Of a stretch of 64,000 bases of DNA, positions 1 to 10,620 are shown one piece after another. The notes beneath the pieces are model-generated. The model had not been told where the DNA came from, ran no database searches, and worked only from the letters and a program-made list of their open reading frames with translations. A program made the position numbers and the translations under genes. Every line of letters starts with the position of its first letter. The first letter of the stretch is position 1. This stretch comes from Melampsora larici-populina 98AG31 (lineage: Eukaryota > Basidiomycota > Pucciniomycetes > Pucciniales > Melampsoraceae), in NCBI RefSeq assembly GCF_000204055.1, contig NW_006768832.1, positions 289,280 through 353,279 of the forward strand, read 5' to 3'.

Positions 1-728
1 AAGTTCAGTGTAGTGTAGGTTTTGTTGAACAAGGTGGATGGGTGGAGACTATGACAAAAGATGGATGAATGTGGATGAATGACTGGCCAATATAAGATGA
101 TCGGTGATGGTGTGTGGTGTATGGGTTGTGTGATTGGTTGAGAGGTAGAGAGGTAGAGAGGTGGTTTGTACAATTTTCATCATCTAATGTGAAGTTTTCA
201 TCTTTGGGGTCTTCTTTTATGGTTTGTTAATTGTTGTTTTTTGATTATCAACATTTGTTTTTTGATTTTCGACTTTTGTTTTTTTGATTTTTGAATTTTG
301 TTTTCCTCTTTTGTGGCTTTCCTGGTAGTTTTTGTGTCAATGCGACAATGGGGTGACAAATGTTGAGTTTCAAGTTGTCAATCTACTGAAATTTGGGCCG
401 TAACCTGGTCTGAAAGTGGTTTGTGCCATGACTTTTACTCCAGTACAGGGGTTTTTGCCCTGTATTTGAATATTTTCTGTAGTTTTGTCTTTGATTTTTG
501 AATTTTGCACCCGGGAATTGTGATTTTTGATTTTTGATTTTTGCATTGTCACCTTGACACCTCTCGCATTCCGTACTTATCAATACGGACTGTAAAAATA
601 TGGAAAAATATGGAGAGTGAAGCTCTCACCGCAGGGAACAAGATACATATTTTTATTTATTTTTTGCCCTTCTCCTGGCCTCTCAATATTTTTGTGTATC
701 AATAATTTAATTTTCTGCCCAGAAAATA
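1..728. other. Gene-free AT-rich stretch left of the copia fragment
   Basis: No coding region is recognisable here. Two patches (about 225-305 and 485-545) are built from short T-rich units of the type TTTGTTTTTTGATTTTTGA and look like degenerate simple repeat. The copia reading frame to the right ends abruptly near 725 without the rest of pol, so this is probably where the element was truncated. Confidence 0.5.
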
Positions 729-2684
729 TTATATTTTGTGTAGTGTCTTAATATAATCCTGAGTTTCATTCTTCGATTTGAGCAAATACGTTCTCATAAA
801 TGTTGAATAGATGTCACGAATTTCGAGAGAGTATTTGCACCCTGATATGGTCTTGACTGGAAAGGGACCACACAAATCAGCAACAATTAGTTGTAGGGGT
901 TCGTCGTAAGAAACAAGGGATGGTCCAATGGTGGATGTCTTGGTAGATTTCGAAATAGCGCATTCTTCACATGGCGTAGTTTTCGTTAACTTTTCCGGCA
1001 ATCCTACACAAGATCCGTCACGGATAAGCTTCAGCAATGTTTTGTCATTTGGATGACCTAGGCGTCGATGCCATAGATTAAAGTCACCGATTACAGCCGC
1101 AGTGGTTACATCGGGACAGAGTGCTCGTAGGATCCATTTCCTACCTGAGCGTTGGGCAGTTGTAACCCTTGAGTTGTTCTTCCATAACTCAATTCCAACA
1201 CTTGAATTTCGAAAAGATACACCTTCTTCTTCTAGTTGAATCCCAGATAAAAGGCTATGTCGGAGAGTCTCACACAAATAAACGTTTTGAATGTCAAGAA
1301 ATTCCGAGGAATTTGTTACATTGCATATTCTAACAGAACCAATAGCAGAGATAAAAGAGGAAACAGAATGATTCGCCATTTTAACTGGAATAGGTGTAAT
1401 GTTTCGAATAGAGATGAAATAAGAACGATTATTGAATACATGATGAGTAGCCCCAGTATCGAAAATGATGGTTCAAGGTGCAACGTTAGTGTCCATTTGA
1501 GCAATGGTGATGTGTCTGCCGTTGACGCACCCGGTGATGTCGATGTCAGCAAATTGTGGCTCCACAATTCTGGCATCCAAGGTCGAAGCCGATTCTACAG
1601 ATCGCTCCTTGGCCTTCTTGGCCCTGCAAACATCCTCCTTATGTCCTTTCTTCTTGCAATAATAACACTTAAGCTTTGATGATTCAAACTTCTTCTTAAC
1701 TACCGCCGTCATTCCTTCAGCCACACCCACGGATCCTCTTTTGAAAGCAGTGTCTGCAGCCCCAAGAGCCCAGGTCATGTTAGAAGATCCAATCGAAGCT
1801 TGAGGATCGGAACGAATAAGTGGCTTGAAAGTATGAGTAACATCCGGAAAACCGCTGGGCATACTGTTCGCCAGTATCGCCGCAAAGTCATTGTCTTTAG
1901 TCATCATGCCTGAACGTTCCAATTTTCTTCTTATGCCCGAGACTTTAGCAATGTGACTGTCGATTGTATCGGAAGATGGATCGTACATAGTGGTATGTAA
2001 ATCATGGTGAAGTGAAATTTGACTGGCATACGTTTGACCTGAGAATTGTGCTTTGAGATATCCGTAACGTTCAGAGGGGACAGTCGAGACTTGATTTAAG
2101 CGTAAACTCAACTGTTTATCGATTGTCCAGTGCATAAGTGATATGACACCTTCAGCGTAGTCGGGATTCCATCCAAACTGAGTCGGCATAACCCCTTGTT
2201 GAAGATAAGGAACACAACCAGGAAAATGAACAAGTAAACGGCGAACGTCGGCATCCCAGATGTCGAAGTTTGCCCCGTTGGCAGCTAGGATAGCAAGTCT
2301 GTCCAATTTGATAGGACAGGCTTTCCACAAGGATGCAAACGACGTGTTGTTAGTCGTCACCGGGGTAGCTGCTTGAAAGATGTTAGTCATGTTCTGAACA
2401 TTAAGCTGTTCTTGAACATTAGTTTGATTGTTTTGAAGATTTAAGTTTTGTTGTAAGTTGCTTGGATTAGGACTATGTTGATTGACGTTAGATAGTTGCC
2501 CGGTAGTACCACCGTTGCCAGTAGTCTGAACGTCTTCCATATTCGATGAGGGTGATGATTGGTCAGTTGCGTCGGTCTCAATGAGTTCTTCAATGCAATT
2601 AGCGTTGGAGAGTGTGTTATTTGATCCGGTGTTTGATATTTCAAAAGATTCGTCTTCGATGCCGTCGGGTAAAGAATAGCTCAT
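729..2684 (-). pseudogene. Ty1/copia gag-protease-integrase (N-terminal part), truncated
   Basis: Retrotransposon polyprotein of the copia order. Reading on the minus strand from 2684, a Gag region of about 370 residues ends in a CCHC zinc knuckle (CYYCKKKGHKEDVC) that would bind element RNA. It continues in the same frame into the aspartic protease signature (FDTGATHH) and a GAG-pre-integrase/early integrase segment (HRRLGHPN, then CEEC and VADLCGP). A single in-frame TGA at 1475-1473 sits just before the protease motif. The frame then stays open to 729, where RT and RNase H are missing altogether, so the copy is 3' truncated and dead. The start codon at 2684 (MSYSLPDG) is consistent with a Gag N-terminus. 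Order and motifs are seen directly; the copia assignment rests on the GAG-pre-integrase lying upstream of integrase. Confidence 0.85.
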
Positions 2685-2706
2685 AACCTGTAGAGCGGCA
2701 CGAGAA

Positions 2707-2851
2707 CTAAAGTGATAGTGTTAGCTATAGAATTATCGAAACAAACACACTTTGTGACAATTGCATTATAAAGAGAGAGAGAAATAAAGTTCTAACCTAA
2801 AGTGATAGTGTTAGCTATAGAACTATCGAAACAAACACGCTTTGTGACAAT
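2707..2851 (-). repeat. Two 55-bp direct repeats bracketing an intron-like segment in the copia leader
   Basis: Copies at 2707-2761 and 2797-2851 differ at only two positions. On the element's sense strand each copy ends in CACTTTAG. The upstream copy is followed by GTTAGAAC, so the 90 nt from 2796 down to 2707 begin with GT and end with AG. Removing them would leave a single copy of the repeat. The segment is in the untranslated leader just before gag. Either a tandem duplication or a retained leader intron would explain it. Confidence 0.6.
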
Positions 2852-2887
2852 AGGAAAAGCAACACAAGTTTCAGGAAAGAACAGGAA

Positions 2888-2898
2888 CTATTTATATG
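2888..2898 (-). promoter_or_regulatory. TATA-like box in the presumed 5' LTR of the left copia element
   Basis: On the minus strand the sequence CATATAAATAG lies about 205 nt upstream of the gag start and upstream of the 55-bp repeats. The presumed LTR would begin on the sense strand with TGTTACGG near 3071. The other LTR is absent, so LTR limits cannot be proved from the window. Confidence 0.35.
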
Positions 2899-4102
2899 AA
2901 ACGTGTTTCAGCACGGCGTTACAAAGATGACGAAATGGGAAAACAAGAAACCAGTCTAGGCCTAAAACATCTCAGACATTCCTACATCTTCCAACGGTCT
3001 AAACCGAAAACAGGTGAGCCTAGGCTAATTGCCAAGCCATCCTCAATGCCTAGGTGGCCTTAGCCGTAACACCTAGCCCACCGTTCAGAGCTCCCCCATC
3101 TACAGTCTCCAGTAGTCCTACTCCCCTCGGCACCGAGGGCCCCCCCCCAAGAAACCAAAACCTCTCTGGCACGGGATGTTTGGTTTAACTAGGACTGAAT
3201 AAGAGACCAACAGAAATGCATAATATGTAATGCATCGTGAAACCAAACAACAAAGTCTAGCTCCCAATCCTAGATATCACACAAACTGAGAGTGGAAGAC
3301 GATGCCATGTGATTTTGACGAGCAAGAGTTTGTAACTATCCCGTTCGTTTGGATCTGATCAAAACACAACATCAACCTGGTGAAATCTAGAACACTTTTC
3401 AGGATGTTGACACCACATGTAGATACAAACAACCCTGAACTTTATCGGTGGTTGGTGTGTTTGTGAGATGAACCATTGGCGAAAGTATGACATTATCGAA
3501 TGAATGCTATTCTTTGATAGCAATGGAAATTGACCGAAGAATCAAAAACAAAACTTGAAGGCGCTACGCCAGGAACCCGATAACGGGGTTAAGAGAGGAA
3601 CAAGTATCACACTACAACATGAGTGGCAGGAAGTACATATTTACTACAGGCCCACGCTTGGCAACATTAGAATTTTGCACTCCCATCTCTGACCTCGCAG
3701 ACAGAGACAAGCGCTAGGTTGCATGCACGAAAGACAGGCAAGGCAGGCAAGGCAGACATGGTCTTGGATAGATTCCAAGGCAACCAAAACTGGTCTTTCT
3801 TACCTTTGTTTTTGCTTTTTGGAAAACCATTCGAATCAAAAACCGGCTTCAGATTCCTGCTGAAGCCGGTTCTTGAAGTTTACGGCCCTGTACGTCAGCA
3901 TTTCAGGCCTGCCGCCTGCAGACCTTCGAGATCATTCCGGCCTAAGATAAACCTGCGTAAAACCTGTTTGCCGAATGGCGCGGTTTTTCAATGCTATGCA
4001 TATAAATAAGATCCACGATGGGAATATTCCTTCAACCTGACCAAGATCTTAACTTTTTGAAGACCCACCAAAAAACCCAACTTATACAAGTGATCGCCCG
4101 TT
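2899..4102. other. Intergenic, probably LTR remnant then unique sequence
   Basis: The left part (to about 3071) is probably the remaining 5' LTR of the truncated copia element. A C-run lies near 3141-3149. A TATA-like CATATAAATAAG lies near 4000, roughly 100 nt ahead of the candidate secreted-protein start. No other coding region could be supported; the open frame at 3719-4009 has no recognisable features. Confidence 0.4.
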
Positions 4103-4396
4103 ATGCTTTTCTTCAAAGTCGCTATGCTTTCTGTTCTAGCAGGTGAAAAATTTTGATCTCTTTCATGAACTGTTGTCCATCTCTACTTACTCATACTAAC
4201 CTCCGTCAATTGCTACAGCCGCTATTTCGGCTCAGTCACTTCAAGAGGACAGACCGTAAGAAAACATTCCCAGATTCATATTACAATTTCTTGATATTGC
4301 TATTCGACTTCAATTCCAATAAGTGTTGTGGTGCTGAATTCATTGTATGTATACAGAGTCGCTCATCGAAGCCTGCAACGACGATCAGGAGAGTAA
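4103..4396 (+). CDS. Candidate small secreted protein (signal peptide plus short tail)
   Basis: The ATG at 4103 opens a short exon whose product, joined across two introns, starts MLFFKVAMLSVLAAAISAQS, a textbook secretion signal with likely cleavage after ISA. Exon 1 is 4103-4142, intron 4143-4218 (GTGAAA..ACAG), exon 2 4219-4255. A second donor (GTAAGA) is at 4256, with acceptors possible at 4323, 4356 or 4358. With the first acceptor the protein is about 49 residues and ends at 4396. With the 4358 acceptor the frame changes and a strong donor GTAAGT at 4393 would lead to further exons. A TATA-like element near 4000 and AATAAA near 4431 frame the unit. Small secreted proteins of this build are common among rust effector candidates, but no family is recognised and the 3' structure is unresolved. 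Confidence 0.35.
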
Positions 4397-4431
4397 GTAA
4401 AGACTACCAGTCTGATGATTTCAATCTCAAT

Positions 4432-5121
4432 AAATCATTTCAATCATTCAATCAAAGTTTCTGACTGATTTCAATCACAATTCTCAAATTATTTCCTCCT
4501 CAAACCAATCTTAGTGACACTGGAAAGAAGCCGGACCCACGATGTCCCCCGCACTCCACCGGTTGTTGATTTGGTAAAGGGGTTGATCTTGTGTTTGACA
4601 ATGGAGATGAAAACGAATCGAAAATTGGGTGGGGTTCAATGAAAACATGTCATAAACGTTTGATTTGTATATGCTTCCCCGAAAAAAACAGATCAAATCC
4701 TTTATGGCCATATGCAATCATTTTGCTTTCTTTCAATGGTACAAGTATCGCATGACTCCATGTTAACTCTAAGATTTGCCATTTGGGGCGTGTTTTAAAT
4801 TTATGTGACCTTTGCTATACAAGTCACAAGATCTATTATTTTTCATGAACTGTAAGTTGTTAAACGTGAATGAGACAAGAGAAATACGTTCAGGAAATAT
4901 ATCACCCCTGAAGATGTCATGTTTTAGGCTACAGAAACTATATTTGTGGAAGTATATACCGATTCATTTATCTATGTGTATATCATAAACATAAAAATTA
5001 CAATTTGAGAAAATAAAATTTGACATTAGTTCAAGTATTGATACATCCACATTTATTCTCAAAGACTCCCAATTCCGGATCAAGTCTTGAGCAAAATGTG
5101 ATTTTTTTCGCAAAATGGAAT
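4432..5121. other. Intergenic between the candidate secreted protein and the permease
   Basis: AT-rich sequence with no convincing coding region or repeat. It contains the 3' flanks of two convergent genes. Confidence 0.4.
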
Positions 5122-7021
5122 TTATAGGTTTCTATTAAAACCTTTTTCAATTTCGTAACTGATAATTTCTGTTTCTTGAATTTTGGGTCCTTTAAACCAT
5201 TTCTTAGCATTAAAAATCCACCATAAACTAATAAAAGTCATCCATCCTCCGTATACCATACAAGTCCAATTCATGTTTTCCGCACTAGAGAAAATACACA
5301 AATGAAGAAAACTTTGTCAATTTGGTGCAAAGGAAAAAATTGAGACATTCAAGATTTGAAAAAAATGATATCCAAGGGAAAAGACTACTCACTTGAGACG
5401 ACTACCAGTTTTTGCCGGAAGACACATAATCGGAACCATCAATGCCACAAATCCTGCACCTAAAGCACCTATTGGTTTTCCAAATTTTCCAAGATGCCAT
5501 GGACCTCTTTGAAAGTTTGAATTTCGAATGAAAACTCTCATAGAGATAGGAATTGCAAAAGCTACCATAGCAGCTATACCGCCTATAGAAAAGATTGCAT
5601 TGATAGCCAAAGGTCCACCAAAGACGAGTAAAAGGATGATAATGCCGATGAAAGTATTGAACCAAACTGCGTTCACGGGTGTTTTTGTTTTTGAGTTGAC
5701 CACTTTTACGATTTTTGAAAATGGACCAAAACAATCATCTCGTGCATATGCATAGGCAACTCTTGAACCAGCTATCATACATGCTTGGCCCATAAAGAAG
5801 CTACACCCAATCGTAAGAGATAGGATGGCTAGTGCTGCCCTTTGAGGTAAGACTTGCAAGAGATAAGCTGCCCATGGTTGAGCGAGACTTGAGTCCAACA
5901 CGCGATCGATGTCGATGATAGTATAAGCCACGATGATTTGAATGATCCAACCGATGATACCACCGATACTGGATGTCATCTAACAGAATAGCCAAGCAAA
6001 TAAGATTACATGACATTCGATATTTCTCAGTGAATAGAAAAGCTTACCACAATTGCTCTCGGAGCTGCGATGTTTGCGTTTGAGCATTCTTCACTCAAAT
6101 GAAATGATGCGTCGTATCCAGACATGATCCAAATGACTCCAATAAAAGACATGAGGATTGAAACTCCATCTGGATAATCTGTACCGTTATGAATACTACC
6201 CCAAACTTCACTACTTGAAGCTACTCGGTTCATAATCTCACCTGTAGATGGATTGACCTGACCAGCTCGAGTAGTGGCGAGTGGTATAACAAAGATAGTG
6301 ATAAAAAGAGCCGCAAAATTTAACAAAGTACCATATCCATTCAAGGTTGCGATAGTTTTAGTCGGAAGTGAAGAGATAGTAGCTTGAATAAGCATAATGA
6401 CTGCAGTTAAGATAAATGTATGAGGATTTGTTGGAGTATAAGTAGGATGTGTGATTGAAACACCAGCAAGAATCATTGAAGAAAGTGCGTAATCTACAGA
6501 AGGTGCACCGGAGATTTGTGCAATCCAATTTGACCATCCGGTTAACCAAGCTGCTAAAGGTCCAAATCCATCGGGTGCAAGTACTGCAGAAGCATAATAA
6601 AGTCCACCACTTGTTGGCATTGATGAACATAATTCTGCTAGACTACATGCGATACATTGGATTGGTATCATAGCTACTATCCATCCCCAGGCCATTCCTG
6701 AATAGATATCCCATTAGAAAAAAGTGAATCTGATTAGAAATTTTACATGCGAGAATAAAGAATAGAATCTTACTAACCACCAGTTCCAGCATAAGTCAAA
6801 CCATAGAGCATAACTGAAGCATAACTTGGAAGTAATCCCATCACACTAAAGCTCACTCCAAAGGTTGTCCATAATCCGAACTCTCGTTTGAATTCTTGCT
6901 TGTATCCCAAGGCAGCCAAAGCTTTCTCGTCTTCCGATGAGGGTAATGTAAGTGGCTGATCCGTACTTATGAAAGTTTCATCTATAACCACTTTAGAATT
7001 TCTTTTATCGTCTATATCCAT
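5122..7021 (-). CDS. Amino-acid permease, APC superfamily
   Basis: Integral membrane transporter of the amino acid-polyamine-organocation family, expected to move amino acids or GABA-like amines by proton symport at the plasma or vacuolar membrane. Four exons join in frame: 7021-6778, 6697-6048, 5979-5393 and 5284-5122, giving 547 residues, normal for fungal permeases. Introns (80, 68 and 108 nt) all begin GT and end AG. The hydrophilic N-terminus has an acidic patch (SSEDEKALAALGYKQEF) before the first hydrophobic segment. The consensus-like block SMPTSGGLYYASAVLAP follows in exon 2, and YARDDCFGP in exon 3. The last exon supplies the typical C-terminal NMNWTCMVYGGW helix and a WFKGPK tail. 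The start is the ATG at 7021 because it directly precedes the conserved N-terminus. The substrate cannot be told from sequence. I am confident of family and exon structure. Confidence 0.92.
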
Positions 7022-8451
7022 GATTGATTGAATGTTATAATTTTTAACAATGCCTTGTACGTGGAAGAATAAAATAATTTGAGATGGGATGATTCCCGCG
7101 AGGCTTTGAGCAGAAGATAGGTGAAGTTTAAGTTGCAAAAGATGTGGATGCTGTGAGGAATTTTTTAAATAGAGTACATATTGGAGTGATTCACAATCTA
7201 ATTTTCTAAAACTTTGATGATAAGGATAGGCCTTTGGTATAAACAGCCTCCCACTAAACCAAAACTTCAGCGTGGTACAGCGTGGTACTGATCAACGAAA
7301 ATGTTCACTGGTTTTCTGCTCGTTGTATTTATTCTAACCCAGCTGAGACAGAAGCAGGCGATCATGATTGAGACTGATCAGTCACCGCGGTAAACCCGCG
7401 AGTAAGAAGCTTGAAGTGGATAGGCTGCTGAGAACTCTGAGGTAATCGAGTTCACAGAGTCCCTCTCATCAAGCTCCTTGTGCGTAAAATCCCACCGTTT
7501 CTCTGAGACTCCGCTGCATACTTACCAGATTCGGCCCAGTACACTTCCAACTTTGAGCTTGCGGTGGGCGGGTTGTTTACGGAAAACCACCTTTTCTCAA
7601 TTGAACCAAACTTTTGAACTCAATCCAAAAGTTGCCTTTCATCAGCAATGGTGGAGGCCACACATGCCCATACATATATCTTGAAACACAGTGTGAGATG
7701 AGTTCAGTTGAAAAACGCGTTCGATCATGACCTCTTGATTGCGAAATTCTAACCATGATTCCCATCATGATATCAACAAGTGACTTCATCAACCTAGAAT
7801 TCGAGACAGGGACCTCGCAACGTTTTATCTAGCATTTTCAAATGACACTCCATTTCAGCCAAGTAAAAAACGTAAGTGATCTTCTTGGGGCTCTCAAGTA
7901 GCGTCACGGTCGCGCCTTCACCCATGCCCCTACAATCCTGCAACAAATTCAAGGAAAATATAGCTACCTCCTCATGATACGTGAGGTGAGTGCATACCAA
8001 ACAAAGTTCATGTCCTTCACTTCACAGCAACACATGCAATATTCTTGCTAAAAACGAAGACGACTTACATGGGTGTATCATGATGCTTTACAAACAATGG
8101 CACATCAGCAGCTGAAGAACCAGATTCAGCTACTTGTATTGTACAACAGCAGCTCCAAGACAAGGTTTTTGCGAGATCACGAAACCCTAGAGATAAACTC
8201 AGATCGGTGTAGATAAAGATTACAGCATGGAGTTTTGTATAAGATTATGTGCACATTTTCTCAAGAGATTGACTGCTTACATAGAATACACGTCACAGCA
8301 CACAAGATATAAAAACAGATCAAGATAAGAGGAGTAAAGTGATTGTCACACCCATGAAAGTACATCAACTAAATCACTCAGCATGAAATAACGTTTTCGA
8401 AAGATGAATGAAATCTGCGATGTTTGTGTCACTCGGAGGTGAAGTTCTCTG
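7022..8451. other. Intergenic upstream of the permease and downstream of the phosphodiesterase
   Basis: No coding region, RNA gene or clear repeat seen. Permease promoter elements presumably lie in the right-hand flank of 7021, but I could not identify a distinct TATA box. Confidence 0.4.
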
Positions 8452-9331
8452 TCAGCTTGCGGCTTCAAACTTGCCATCCGAAAGTTGAACGTTTCCCAAT
8501 ATTTTCCAATCTTCCGAGCTGCCAGATGTCCTAACGAGGAGAATCTCAGTGGGCTCAAAGCTATCAAGTCCTAAAAGGTTACCGGGAGGTACCAGCTGTC
8601 CAGAACTTATCAAGCGTTCAATGATGGCTTGTTTCACGTCATCCGTCAAGTCACCGTATACTAAGCTGAGATGAGGAAAATAAGGCGGTAGTTGATCCAG
8701 CTTGCTCGAGTCCAGTAGATTGCGCTTTAAGGTTGCGTTGAGTGACATTAATTCGGGACTTTTGACAAGAGAAGCCAAGACGCACTAACTCAAGGCAAAC
8801 AGATGTGTCAAGGATGTGTGAGCAATTTTTTTCACGATTGGGGTTCCCGTACGTTAAATCTTACTCAACTTGATAAAAGTGACCTCCGCGTTGAACTTCT
8901 TGAAATCGAAGTAGAAATGGTTTTGATGTACATCCTAGTTCGGTTGAATTCCATTCTTGAACAGATTTTGAGACCAATTCTAAGACTTTTGATATATTCG
9001 ATCAAAATAAACCCCAGTAAGAATTCGATTCATTAGGTTTCTTGACTTTTACATATGTTGAAGTTGATAAGGAAAACTTTGGCAAACTTTGGTCGATAGG
9101 TAAATCAGGTACTTGTTCATCTGAAATCAAAGTTGCATGAGGTTGGAATGATAAACATCCAGGAGTTTCTTCTGATAGTTTTGAAATCAATTTATCGAGA
9201 ACTTCAAGCTGTGTACCGTTCGGAGATAACCATAATGATAATCCACCTGTGCCACACAAAGGTTGATGAATTCACAAACGGATTACTATTTATGCGTTTC
9301 AGAGTTGAAAGTATTACCACTACTGACTCAT
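8452..9331 (-). CDS. 2',3'-cyclic-nucleotide 3'-phosphodiesterase (2H phosphoesterase, CPD1-like)
   Basis: Small soluble enzyme of the 2H phosphoesterase superfamily. Its yeast relative Cpd1 opens ADP-ribose 1'',2''-cyclic phosphate, a by-product of tRNA splicing. Both catalytic H-x-T/S signatures are present: HATL in exon 2 and HLSLVYG in exon 3. The gene has a 4-nt first exon (9331-9328, ATGA), then 9246-9053 and 8784-8452, giving 176 residues that begin MSGLSLWLSP, the usual start for fungal members. Introns are 81 nt (GTCAGT..CACAG) and 268 nt (GTAAAA..TTAG). The second is long for this window but is the only phase-compatible join I found, and it places TYCVLASLVKSPELM in line with the family. 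Total length is close to that of other fungal CPDases. The micro-exon makes automatic annotation of the start likely to fail. Function is inferred from family. Confidence 0.82.
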
Positions 9332-10264
9332 TTTGTATTTGTTATGCGTTTGGGTTTTGGGTTTTGAATTGATGATGGTTCAAGAATTGAGTTGTGGATG
9401 CTTTGCTCGAGATGTCGGTGGGAAACAACGGCTCCGCAATCTTGAAAGACCATACTATTACCAACCCGAGCATATCCGAAGTCGGGCCGTCACAGCGGAT
9501 CAGACTTGTGGCCCGCAGCGGGGCTTTTGGCTACATATGTAAACCCGACATTCCCCTGGCCTTGCATTGGAACACGCATGACCAGAATCCTGATTAAAGA
9601 TTCCGACTGGATGGCTGTCACAGGGGGTTCAAGTTGGCCGCAAAGTGCCTATTTTTTGTTACCTTTGCCTTCCAGCCCTTTGAATCTCTTTTTTTTTTTA
9701 CAAAAAAACCTAGATTGTGCTTCTCAGGAGGGGCTTTCTAAAAGGGTTTTGAGAATTTCAAAATGATGAGCAGTTTTTTGATGTAGGGACAGTTGTATTT
9801 CAGGCATTTTTCAACTTGAGTCTCTAGTCCTCACTGCACTGCCAGCAAAGATACCTTGTATTGTAAAATTCGAGGTTGCCTGGGGTATACATCCCCTTGG
9901 ACTGTGTGTCCAAGGAATTAATCCAAGGCTTTCTTTGCCCTCAAAGATTGCCTCAGATCATATACTCAGACATCAAATCTGAGGCTATTGCCATCTGAGG
10001 ATAGCTCAGATTTGCCAATCTGAGGCATATTTGTTGGTGGTGCTGCTGTTAGCCAGCAATTACACACCAAAAAAAGGAATACAGGGTGGCAAGAGGTTTT
10101 GGCACAGGAGTTGTAGTTGGTCATCAAGGGGGTACTCCCACTGTATTGACATGAATAGTACCAACAATGTGGGGCTTTTTTGCCATGGGGCCCCTTGCTG
10201 GCCATAAGGGGGTACTGAAGCTGTATTAACATTAATATTTCTGGTGCCATAGGGCTATTAGATG
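9332..10264. other. Intergenic, no gene seen
   Basis: No supported coding region. Short open frames on both strands lack codon bias or motifs. The phosphodiesterase promoter is expected just right of 9331. Confidence 0.4.
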
Positions 10265-10535
10265 GAAAAAACATTTTGAGTTACAATCAGGATATTGGTG
10301 GATGGAGACAACATTTTGAGGTACAGTCAGGATAGTGCAGAACAGATTTTTTTTTCAGGTTGTAATCAGGATATTGGTGGACAGAAAAAATATTACAAGT
10401 TACAATTAAGGTATTAGTGGATAGAAAAAACATTTTGGGTTACAATTGGGATATTGGTGAACAGAAAAAACATTTCAAGATACAATTATAATATTGGCGG
10501 ACAAAAAATACATTTTGAGTTACAATTAAGGTATG
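10265..10535. repeat. 40-bp minisatellite, about 6.5 copies
   Basis: The unit is approximately TTGAGTTACAATCAGGATAT followed by TGGTGGACAGAAAAAACATT. Copies start near 10278, 10318, 10360, 10399, 10439, 10479 and 10516, with 10-25 percent divergence between copies. Immediately downstream, 10567-10620 holds about 2.5 copies of a 22-bp unit containing GAAATTGCTTTGAAATTTCTCT. No coding potential. Confidence 0.75.
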
Positions 10536-10620
10536 AGAACAGTTCAGATGGTTGAAGCCATCATCTGAAATTGCTTTGAAATTTCTCTGAAATTGCTTTG
10601 AAATTTCTCTGAAGTTTCTG

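Noticed and set aside
3719..4009. 96-codon ORF as a gene
   Set aside because: No recognisable domain, no splice context, and it overlaps the likely promoter of the candidate secreted protein.
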